Positions 24,217 to 33,484 of a stretch of 64,000 nt of DNA are shown piece after piece (position 1 is the first letter of the stretch; each line of letters starts with the position of its first letter). Origin of the DNA: Kondoa malvinella (lineage: Eukaryota > Basidiomycota > Agaricostilbomycetes > Agaricostilbales > Kondoaceae); NCBI GenBank assembly GCA_039545315.1, contig BCIM01000003.1:487799-551798 (forward strand), given 5' to 3'. The notes under the pieces are model-generated. The model was given only the letters and a program-made list of their open reading frames with translations, did not search any database and was not told where the DNA came from. The position numbers and the translations under genes were made by a program.

Positions 24217-24966
24217 CTTTGGTGATCACTAAGAGAACATTTCATAGTCAGTATTTGCTTTCCGGTATTTGGTGATGTGGGTAGAGATTGGAGACAGGAG
24301 ATTTTGATCAATTGGTAGAATCTCGGGCAGCACCGGACATGCAGCAGCTGAGCTGGCTATGCCCGGCGTACGGGGTGATGACCCTTAGAGGCCGCCCGTG
24401 TGCCCTCGCAGTACGAGATGTCGAATCATGCATTCGCCATGGAATGATAGAACCAATTGGGGAAACAGGTATGCAGCAATTCACCTCTTGAGCTGTCGAA
24501 AGGGTATCTCGTTCACGAAGCACGCAGATCTCGTTGCAGGGAGGAGACGGTCGGCACTCGAGGGGTGAAAATTTGCTTCAACTTGTGGTCGAAAATTTTG
24601 GACGGGTTTTTGAATTTGCGCTTCATGCTTAGACTTAACCTTATTGCTTGCGACTCGCTTGCTCAGCAGACGCTTGGCCCCCAACCAATCTCTCAAGACA
24701 GTTAACACACGCTACCCCTCATATATTCGTGTTAGGAGAGACGACGTCGAGCACGCAGAGAGAGAAAAAGAGCAGAGGTTGTTTTTCTCTTTGTTCCCAC
24801 TTCGTGCCGTTTGCCTTGCCTCTACGGTCCTTTGCGTCCTCGTACAGCGGACATAGCTACATAGTCGCATGAACTCTGTGTTGTCATAAATCTGCTCCCT
24901 CTTTACCTCGCTCGATTGTGCCCGTGCATTGCTTCGCACGCGTTCTCCCCCTCTATATAAGGCAAG
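24217..24966. promoter_or_regulatory. Divergent promoter between RPL9 and PCF11
   Basis: 750 nt with no gene. It must carry a strong ribosomal-protein promoter on one side and that of an mRNA-processing gene on the other. A tatataag lies only about 10 nt before the PCF11 ATG, which is too close to act as its TATA box. I cannot identify transcription-factor sites with confidence. Confidence 0.5.
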
Positions 24967-27351
24967 ATGTACAACAACTATGGTCCCGGTCCAGGCTTTC
25001 ATCAACCTCCTGCCAATTATTACCAGAACCCTCCTCCAATGCCGCAGTTTGCTCCTCCTCAGCAGCAGCAACAATGGGGTGCTCCTATGCCGCCACCAGG
25101 TTACTACAACCAGCCTCCGCCTATGCAGCAGCAGCAGTACTATCAGCATCAACCTCCGCCTGCACCTTTACCACCTTTAGCGCCGATGAGGCAACAAGCT
25201 CCGTCGACAGACTTGAACAACCCGAATGTTTTTAGGCAGTACTTCTCTAGCGGTCTGCAAGCTTTGACTTTCAATTCGAAACCCATCATTACCGACTTGA
25301 CCATCCTCGCAGGCGACTATTCTCTTCGGATGGCAAACATTATTTCTGATGAACTTCAAACCCATCTTTTGACCGTTTGTACCTAACTAACCTTTACGTG
25401 CCCGATTCTTATGTTTGTGTGTAGACGGACCCTTCGTACAAGTTACCTGCGCTCTACCTTATGGACTCGATAGCGAAAAACGTTGGTCCACCTTACATTG
25501 GTCTCTTTTCACGATGGGTCGAAAGAATCTTCCTTTCCGTCTATCGGGACGTAGACCCACCTACCAAAGTAAAGATGGAAGAACTGCTAGGTACCTGGCG
25601 AACAGGCGGCCAACATGGTCAAGAACTTTACATCTCCCTCAACCCAATGCACGGTAACATTCAACGAAACATAGAAGAACAGCTGTTTGGTCGACAATTG
25701 CGTGGTGGTGGCATTGGAGGCGGTGGAAGACCTGTGATGGATAATCGACATTTCTTGAACGGCGTGCAGCAGCAACCTAGTCTTGCTCAGCCGGAGGAGA
25801 GGAATGCGTTGACGGATGATATTCGAAGGATTATTGGGTTGAGACAGGCTCAGGCTTATCGTGATCCGCATGATAAGGCCAATGTGCAGCAGATGGACTC
25901 GTTGCAAAAGGTAAGTCGCGGATCAACGGATTGGGCATAGCTCATACAGTAGAATCGTTGCTTACAGCTCCAAATACTCGTTGCGACTGCTGGCTTGACG
26001 TCAGACCAGATTCACCACATTAGACAACAACTCGCAGCCCTCACACCAGCCGAAGCCGGTTTCCAACCACCTCAACTCCCGCAGCAAAACAACGATTCCT
26101 CCATCATGGACACTTTATCCTCCATTGACTCATCTACTATTTCAGCACTCTTGGCTGCTCAACAACCTTTACAACCAGTTCCTTCTACTTCAGCGCTGCC
26201 AGATTCGGGTGGTTCGCTCTATGACAATCTACTCAAATCCGGTTTAGTCAATGTCAATATGGATAACGTCGCTAGCGCTTTACAAGGTCTTGATCCTGGT
26301 TTGTTAGCTAGTCTTGGTGCTGCAGTTGGGCAGGATAAGAAGGAGCAGAGCGATAAGGAGAACGAGTATGAGCGGAAACTGTTTGCAGGGTATGAGAAGC
26401 AGGTCGGGCGAATCGGTCTGACGAGCGCGGAGATCAACAAGTGCGTCCGGATGAGCTGCTTGCCTTTACTGGCTGATGCTTTTGACTTCGCACAGGCCAA
26501 AACCGGATACTGCAAGATTAATATTGAGCGAATTGTCGATACATTGCGTGCAATGCTCTGCCCGCTGGCTGGACACACCGAGGCATAAGCAAGTCTACCA
26601 ACAACATCTCGATCGGCATTTCCGCAACAATAATAGAATCAATAATGCTAGTCGAGCTCAAGGACGAGATTGGTTCACTTCACTTGAGGTAGGTCCGGCT
26701 GCGACGCATTCAGATTGTATCTGATCGAAGTTTCTTGGACTTTCAGGACTGGATTCACCCACCTGTAGCCAACATGGTTGAGCTCAAAACGGACCAAGAA
26801 GTCGCCGATGCAGAAGTAGCTGAAATCGTCAAGGCTACTGTTGTTGCACCTTCAGATCCGACGAAAGCTGCCAAACCTTGTCCGATATGCAAAGAGAGCT
26901 TCAAGAGCGTTTTCAAGGAGGACAAGGAAGAGTGGGTTTGGACTGATGCGAAAAAGGTTGACGGAGTGGTGCGTTCGCTTCAAGTTTGATCCTTGCTAGT
27001 AACTAACTTGTGCGGTTTGTTCAGATTTACCACGCCTCATGTCATGCGGAAACAATGAAGTCTCGCTTACAGAATCGTCTGAAACGAGAAGGCGCCGCCA
27101 CTCCGCTCTCATCTTCACGTGAAGGTACTCCGGTCACCAGCGCTATGCCCAGCCCGAAATCCAGCAAGCTCGTTTCGCCAAAGGTCGAACCAGTCGATGT
27201 AGAACGAGATACGAGCATGCGTCCAGCTACTCAAGAGCCAGAGCCGACTGCATCACCTAGACCGCCTAAGAGACCAGCAGAAGATGAGCCTGAACGGGAG
27301 GCGGAAGAGACCGAGGCAAAGAGGGTTAAACAGGAGACGGATGACAGCTAG
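24967..27351 (+). CDS. PCF11: Pcf11, CID-containing mRNA 3'-end cleavage and termination factor
   Basis: Pcf11 binds the RNA polymerase II C-terminal domain and couples 3' cleavage to transcription termination. A Pro/Gln-rich leader (MYNNYGPGPGFHQPP) comes before the CTD-interacting domain: VFRQYFSSGLQALTFNSKPI, ITDLTILAGDYSLRMANII, LPALYLMDSIAKNVGPPYI and FSRWVERIFLSVYRDVDPPT. After a Gln-rich middle, the C-terminal zinc region gives CVQCSARWLDTPRHKQVY, then QQHLDRHFRNNNRIN. A second finger follows (CPICKESFKSVFKEDKEEW, then VIYHASCHAE). This CxxC...HxxxxH plus CPIC pattern is the Pcf11 signature. The tail is rich in Pro, Glu and Lys and ends KQETDDS. YTH1, another 3'-end factor, lies elsewhere in the window, so this is not an operon-like pair. 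Confidence 0.93.
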
Positions 27352-27415
27352 TACTTGGGTTCAAGGCATCTTTTGTATCACGAATCACGGCATTTTGCAT
27401 TGCACTATATCACTA

Positions 27416-28363
27416 CTACTGCTCCTTCTTAGCCGCTGGCATCTGATCTGGATTGAGAAGCTTTGAGAAGCCGCTAAGGTCGCCTTGCTGTATGCTTCCA
27501 AGTGATTTCTGTTCGGAGAGTCAGCTCATACCAAAAGGCAGACAGGACAGTGCGCACGTGCATCTGAGCTTGATTGTGCTTCATTTCCGCCATTGCTTCC
27601 GGGTCCACCATGGACATCAGCTTAGGTAGACCAAACATCATCGCGCCTGTACGTTTGGGTAGAAAAATCAGGTCGAAGCCCGAATCCACTAGCTAACACG
27701 TACCTCCAAAGACCATCATCAATATCATGGGGTTGCCTCGTACCATCGCCATGATGTTGAACGCTTGCTTCTCCTCTACATAAGCTGGAATTCCAGTTGG
27801 ACGGATCGTCAGCGGGTGAGGTATATGTGGTGCCGAGGTGCTCGGAAGGTAGGAGGACTTGTGCGGTCGTATGAGGATGTTTGCGTCTCTGTAAAAGTAA
27901 TGAGAGAGCCTAAGCTGCTGCTAGAATGTAGACTTACGCAGCTGAGACGGTTACGAGGTACTGTAAGTACGATCAGCTGCTGCTCCGCGTGAACGGCATA
28001 GGACATACCTCTGGAAACAGATAGTCTTTGGACGATACACTGAGGACATAGTCTGCTGCTGGCAAGTTCCGACTGAACGAGACGTCTTAGGCTTCTTGGA
28101 CTGGTCAACATGTACTTCTGACTGACAAGGTGAAAGAGCCATCTCGTTTAGTGAGTGCTCTGCCTGATAGGCCACCATCCAGGAGCAGTTGCGTATCCGT
28201 CCTCAGGCGGAATTGGCCAGCGACTGCTTTCTGATCAGCGCGAACACAAATGCGAGGGAAACTACTGACGCGCAGGCTCGTGTCCTGGCTCAATACGGCC
28301 TATCAAGTCCGCAGCAGCTGCTATATACGCCAAAAGAGGCAAAGAAAGTAGTGACAGTCTCAT
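27416..28363 (-). CDS. EMC7: ER membrane protein complex subunit 7
   Basis: A subunit of the EMC insertase in the ER membrane. The ATG at 28363 opens a signal peptide (MRLSLLSLPLLAYIAAA) followed by DLIGRIEPGHEP. The lumenal beta-sandwich is visible as LLLDGGLSGRALTKRDGSF, then LPAADYVLSVSSKDYLFPE, YLVTVSA and ILIRPHKSSYLPS. The membrane helix (FNIMAMVRGNPMILMMVFGG) leads to AMMFGLPKLMSMVDPEAMAE, matching the LP-x(n)-DPE element of the family. The tail ends LNPDQMPAAKKEQ with TAG at 27416. The join after exon 1 may use an AAG acceptor and is the least certain part. Confidence 0.87.
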
Positions 28364-28463
28364 GGTTGCTCGATGACCCAATAAACAGCAGAATCGCAAT
28401 AGCCCAATATATAACCTCTAATGGAAACCCCTAGCCCTAAATTCACACGCCTCCGCAGAGATC

Positions 28464-29098
28464 TCAATGAAATGCGCGCTTGAATCTGAAGAAAGAATCA
28501 GGCATTGAACGGGAACCGAAGTAGAGAGGTCATACCTGTGTTGGCTGATAGGCGTGCAGCTACCGTCCTCGCCCTTGAGCAGCTTCCATCCTGAAGAGCA
28601 ACGCTTGACGATACAGCGACCCATCAAGCACTTGAACCGCGATCAGCGAGAGCACGAGGTACAGTCGAAAGCGAGCTTACTTCAGTTTCTTTTGCTCCAG
28701 GTAGTTCAAGGCAGTTGTTGCCTTAGTACCTCTAGATCTTAGCAGTGCTCTGCTAGGGTAGGTTATGAAGAGAAGCATACCGCATCGGCCACACTGCACT
28801 TGAGACTGTTAGCTGAGCGAATATAGCTGAAGGCATGACTGACATGAGAGTTTGACCTGCTTAGATCCACACACTGTACACTGATGAGTACGGAAGATGC
28901 GGAATGAGACAGAAGCTTACTCTAAAGTCTTCGAGCGAGGATGCCCTGCAGCTGGTCATCGGGATTGGGCAAGCGATATCGGAACCTCGCACAGCTGTGA
29001 CTGACATCAGTGATGGATTGGCGACTTCGTTTGAGTCACTTACCGATGACATGAGCGACAAAGGCGAAGACAAGAGCGATAATAGCGAAGCAGCGCAT
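28464..29098 (-). CDS. Secreted cysteine-rich protein, CPL1-like
   Basis: The ATG at 29098 starts a clear signal peptide (MRCFAIIALVFAFVAHVI). The mature part has SDIACPIPMTSCRASSLEDF, a probable CTVCGSKQ exon, a helix-forming stretch (ATTALNYLEQKKLK), and CLMGRCIVKRCSSGWKLL followed by EDGSC. The last block fits the C-x2-G-x-C-x-V-x2-C-x2-GW/Y pattern of the basidiomycete CPL1-like domain. Exons are 24-100 nt long and introns about 40-50 nt. Two alternative splicing routes around 28760-28860 both keep the frame and differ by a few Cys. The end is QHRFKRAFH with TGA at 28464. Family members include a secreted cryptococcal protein linked to the host interface; the function here is unknown. Confidence 0.65.
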
Positions 29099-29706
29099 GG
29101 TTTGATTTTTGGTTTTTGTTTATAGTAAAAGAGCGACTAGAGTTAGGCTGAAGAGAGAAAGAAAAGAGCGTGAAGAGATACTTGACTGAGCGATTTTGAT
29201 GAGTATGTAAATGAAGAGAAGATAAAGAGCGGGAAGAGCGATTGTTAAATAGACCTGGAATGCAAAACACAACAAGGAATGCATAACATTGCTGGTCGAA
29301 GATGGAACATCATGCGCTCGATCGAAACAACAGTAGCTCATCACAACATGAGCCTCATAGCGATCGTCTGGTGCTGAAAGTGGGAGGCTGCTTGGCATAT
29401 CGATCATATTGCGAGGATCCGTGTGCGCTAGACCGGCAGCAGACAATCTATCAGAGCGCCGTAGAACAAGGCTTGTATAAACTGCGCAGAGACCAACTTG
29501 CAGAACTGCCTGTTATCGAGAACTTGCGAATGCGGAATGTCGAGTGCAGTGCCAACTTCGCACTTGCAAACGACAGGAGAAAGACAAGAAGAAGACCTGA
29601 CAGCAGCAGACTTGATGCCATCTCGGAGCACTGGTAACACCTGTCCTCCATTGCATTCTGGATTTGACAAGCTTGACAGAATACAGCGAGCAGCAACAAG
29701 ACAAGC
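29099..29706. promoter_or_regulatory. Divergent intergenic region between the Cys-rich gene and ERCC1
   Basis: About 600 nt. Overlapping frames occur on both strands: a 111-codon plus frame at 29302-29637 and hydrophobic minus frames. None shows a family motif. I treat it as a shared promoter, with a low chance of a small gene. Confidence 0.4.
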
Positions 29707-30851
29707 ATGAGCGTCGCTCCGGTTGTGAACAGCAATGCAGCAAGGAACCAAAGCACGTCAAATGCGCCAACAGCGTCGACTTCAACCGCTTCAGGCAGCA
29801 GAAGCGCCGCCGAAGGACAAGCTTTGACTGGGCAAGCGCGTCAAGCGGCAGAACAAGCTGGTAGACCTATCGTCAGACATCCAGTGTCGAATGTGGGTCC
29901 TTTTGCTGTGTAGATTGGTTGTAGGCTGATGAGAGAATTGGGCAGACTATTGTCGTCAACACATGTGAGGATCTGTCCTATTTAGCTATGTATACAGCTT
30001 AAATAGGGTTCATTGGCTCACAGGTCAGGTATGTACTCGTTGGGCATGCGGGAGAGCGTCGCTGAGCTCTGAACAGAAAGGAAACCCTCTTCTCACACAT
30101 GTGCGGAATGTCGGCTGGGAGTATGGCGATATTGTACCAGACTATCAAGTAGGCGCTACTACAGGTGTCCTCTACCTCAGGTATGCTCTCTGTCTCTCCC
30201 TCTTGAAACAGGAGCTGACAGTCAGAAGTATCCGCTACCATCGATTACATCCGGAATACGTTCATACCCGGATACAGAAGCTTGGTACAGCTTATCATCT
30301 GAGAGTACTACTGGTCATGTGCGATGTCGATGATCATCAAGCGACAATACGAGAACTGACCAAAGTTAGTTCGCTCTCACTGCCGCGATCATGTTGCTGA
30401 CAGAGATGTAGATGGCCATCATCAATAACCTGACTATAATGGTTGCCTGGTCAAATCAAGAAGCAGGGCGCTACCTCGAGCTGTACAAGTCTTTCGAGCG
30501 GAAAGGACCTGATCTCATCAAAGAGCGCGTCGACAAGGACTACATGTCTCAGATGAATGCAGTCCTCACTTCTGTTCGAGGTGTAAACAAGACGGATGTC
30601 CTTACTTTGACGACGAACTTTGGGGTGGGGTCTGCTTCGTTCACCCTGATTCCTGCTGAATGCTTCTTCAGTCACTCAAACGCATCATGAATGCTACACC
30701 AGACGAACTCTCTTCATGTCCTGGTCTGGGCGAAAAGAAGGTCAAGCGTCTAAGAGAAGCCTTTTCGCAACCTTTCGCCGTTTCTTCTTCAGATAAACGA
30801 AAGAGCTCGGCGCAGAAGAAGGGTGAAAGTGGTAGTACCGCTCTGAACTAG
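29707..30851 (+). CDS. RAD10: ERCC1/Rad10/Swi10, non-catalytic subunit of the XPF repair nuclease
   Basis: It pairs with XPF/Rad1 to cut DNA 5' of lesions in nucleotide excision repair. The ATG at 29707 starts a Ser/Thr/Ala-rich leader. Spliced exons then give ADERIGQTIVVNTCQKGNPL, NVGWEYGDIVPDYQVGATTG, SLRYHRLHPEYVHTRIQKLG and LLVMCDVDDHQATIRELTK, the central nuclease-like domain with its DNA-binding surface. The C-terminal helix-hairpin-helix pair follows (VLTSVRGVNKTDVLTLTTNF, then LSSCPGLGEKKVKRLREAF). TAG is at 30849. As in other ERCC1 proteins, the XPF-type catalytic ERKxxxD is absent. A 5-nt exon is needed to read NTCQ. Confidence 0.93.
30024..30028 (+). other. RAD10: 5-nt microexon (GTCAG) of ERCC1/RAD10
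   Basis: The flanking introns are 29965-30023 (59 nt, gtgagg...cacag) and 30029-30076 (48 nt, gtatgt...aacag). Joining gives ACA T|GT CAG|AAA GGA, read T-C-Q-K-G, which matches the Q-K/R-x-N-P element of Rad10/ERCC1. Direct joining of the outer exons makes a TAA stop. Confidence 0.75.
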
Positions 30852-31032
30852 ATGAAGGACAAGTTGTGCAGGCTAACACGACACGACGCGCTGCAAATTA
30901 ATGACGAACGCCCTATTACGTATTGATTCGTTTCAGGTCTTCCTAGACTTCGCTGCGGCCAGCTTTTTTCTCTCTTCTTTCCCAACCACCTTCCAAGCCA
31001 ACTTTTCACAAAACTTCACACAAAGCAACAAG

Positions 31033-31583
31033 ATGAGCAACACCAACGAACAATCGCCTGACAGCTCTTTCGAAAAGGTAGGTCTTGATGCTCGGTCCTC
31101 TTTTTGAAGAATGCTAAGCCTCTTCTGCCTTGTTCTGCAGGGTGACCACGTTGACGTGAGTGCCTCGCAGATACTTTTAAACGCGTGACTTATGAATTTT
31201 GATATAGTACCACGCATGTCTTTTCCACCGACGCGTTTGAGCTAGTACTTACATGTCTCTCGCTCTACTCTAGGCTGTTGCAAAGTAGGTCTGCCTTGTC
31301 TCTCACTCATCGTATGCTTACAAGTGCTTTAGCAACGTTTCCCACGGTGTCATCGTCGGTGTCGACGAAGAGCACGGCAAAGTCCAGGTGAAGTCAGTTA
31401 CGAAGCATGTCGTTACGTATACACGTCTGACTCTGCTGCTTGTAGAAACGACAAGACTCAAAAAACCTGTCAGTCAACATCTCGACTTTTTCTTGATGCC
31501 AATGCTCATGCCTCACAGCTACCGTTGGCGAGGACAAGATCATGGGCCTGGCTGAGGAGGATAAAGCTGACGGCAAGGTTTGA
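31033..31583 (+). CDS. 72-residue protein in about seven exons, possible Tudor/KOW-like fold
   Basis: The ATG at 31033 gives MSNTNEQSPDSSFEK. Spliced parts then read GDHVD, AVA, NNVSHGVIVGVDEEHGKVQV, KNDKTQKT and STVGEDKIMGLAEEDKADGK, ending with TGA at 31581. The middle has the strand-turn-strand look of small Tudor/KOW barrels (GDxV...G.I.GVDEE.GKVQV). Fungal small proteins of the Hva1/Tudor group have a similar start, but this is only a resemblance. Two exons are just 15 nt (31141-31155) and 11 nt (31274-31284). The intron between them, about 118 nt, might hide a further exon. Confidence 0.55.
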
Positions 31584-31851
31584 AAGATGGCGCCGGCATT
31601 GTTTGAGTAAAGTGAAAATGGACACACTGAGTCACTTGTACTTCTGTCGACTGTTTTCTCTTCTCTTGTTTCTTTGTGGCCTCTATCTTGTCTGCTCTCT
31701 TCTTGCGCAATACTCATCTCTTATTCTTATTACTGTCGCACCTCTTACGAAGACGACTCGTCGCACTCGGCTTGCATAGATCAAACACTACGGCCAAGTC
31801 ACGCGATAAAAAGAGAAGGCATATCATTTGCATATCAGACTGGCTCAGAGC

Positions 31852-32835
31852 CTAACAAGCAAGTGCCAACAACGCGTCTTTGGGCTGATGATGACCAGCA
31901 CTCCAAACTGCTTCCTCTCTCGCACGATCAATCCCAGTCAAACCAGGACTCTTCAAAGCCGATTTGAGCGCGTCCTTCAACTCATGATGACCCAAAGGTC
32001 TTGGAACAGGATGATCATCAACCAAAGCCAAGTCGAAGTAGCGCTTCTCGATCGCTTTGTCTTCAAGCGAGGGATGGGTCTTGATTGCCGGCAGGATGAA
32101 ATGATCATGAGTGAGGACTTCTAGAGCTTCGACTGGTTCACGAGGGTGATCACGCTTGACGAATTCATGAATCTTGTCCGCGTCCGATGGAGCTTGTTCA
32201 AGATGTCTGAGGAGATGGTTGTGAGTCAGACCAGCCAAAGCGTCTTTAGGTTCGCGCGGATGCTTGTGGTGATCGAATTCGTGCATCTTTTCAGCGTCAG
32301 TGAGAGTTTCGAGCGCATCTATGGGTTCACGGGGATAATCGACCATGACGTATTCGTCAATCTCCTCTGCGTCTTCGGTGGAACTGACAGAGGAAAGGGA
32401 GGAAGAGCGAGAAGTTACGGAAGGGCGGCGGTGCTTGAGAAAAGCGGCGGTCTTTAGCTCAATATCGTGTAGACTGGCCGACAACTGATACAAAGTCATT
32501 ATGAAAGAGAACAAGCAGGAGAGGGACATACTCGACGAGCGAAAGATGGCTTGGGCTTAATTTCGGGAGTGGCAGATCTAGCCTGAGGGATTTGACCAGG
32601 AGCTGGAAGAACGCCGCCTGTCTTATCAATGACCAAAACCAGAGGCTAAGCAGCTTGATCAGAGAAAGCTCGGGAAGAGGGAGGCTGTACTGACTTTTTC
32701 CTCGACCTTTACAACATCTTGCTCAAGGGGTACATTATCGATGATATTGGCGATACAGAGAGGTTGATCAACAGGAGGAGACTTGATAGATTCGATAGAG
32801 TCTGAACTGACAGAGCGTTGAGTTTGGACAAACAT
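31852..32835 (-). CDS. Protein with imperfect HEF-PREP-ALxxLTH repeats
   Basis: No family recognised. The ATG at 32835 starts MFVQTQRSVSSDSIESIKSP, followed by Pro-rich segments over two introns. The main exon then holds repeated units: DYPREPIDALETLTDAEKMH, EFDHHKHPREPKDALAGLTH, and EFVKRDHPREPVEALEVLTH, each with the core PREP-x2-AL-x2-LT. A last copy is weaker (HELKDALKSALKS, QPKDALLALAC). The spacing is 30-45 residues. The protein is acidic and His-rich with no signal peptide or membrane helix. The repeats suggest a binding scaffold or metal-rich surface, which is only inference. Confidence 0.55.
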
Positions 32836-33484
32836 GACTGGATTTGAATGCGATTAAGATGAAATGAACTTCTGACCAGCAGAAGAGAGAGAAGAAAGAG
32901 TGAGTGAGATGAATGAGAATGAGAATGAAGAAGAGGGAAGAGAGAGAACTGGAGCGGTTTTGATAGAGCAGGGCGATGCTGATTGCCACTGAGGCGTCAA
33001 GCGCGGAAGGCCGAGCTAACGGAGCTACTCTAGCTAGATTCAGATGCAATGTCAGGCTCAACGAGAAGTCAGCAGTAAAGATAGCGGTAGCAGAGTCTTG
33101 GACAGACCAATTTCGGCGGCAATGACATAGACAAGGAGGAACTCGCTTGCATGAACGAACAGCAAGGCATATAGGACCTGATAAGACATCTGGAAGAGCA
33201 GAACGGCTATAATGACATGAATGACATGCTTGAAAAAAGTGCGTCAAGGCAGTGCCCCGAAGTTCAAGTCTGCGGTGTCAGACTGAGCGCGATCTTCGCA
33301 TCCACAATACAGATAGAGGTAGACAGCAACACGTGCATGGCGCTATGAGGGCAAGAGAGATTTTGACATATCTTCGATTGTTTACTTCGAGTCGTACATC
33401 CACTCAAGTCGTATTGCAGCATCAGGGATCTGCTACTGAGCTTCAAAGCTACCTCGCAGGCACTCACAAGCACTCAACCAAGCC
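32836..33484. other. Intergenic, no convincing gene
   Basis: Divergent space between the repeat protein and the SNF2 gene. A 159-codon minus frame lies here, but it overlaps low-complexity TC-rich sequence and lacks a motif, so I do not call it. Confidence 0.45.

Noticed and set aside
24949..24957. A TATA-like box before PCF11
   Set aside because: It is about 10 nt from the start codon and so cannot position the transcription start of this mRNA.
32768..33247. A 159-codon minus frame
   Set aside because: It runs through TC-rich low-complexity sequence and the promoter side of two divergent genes, with no motif.
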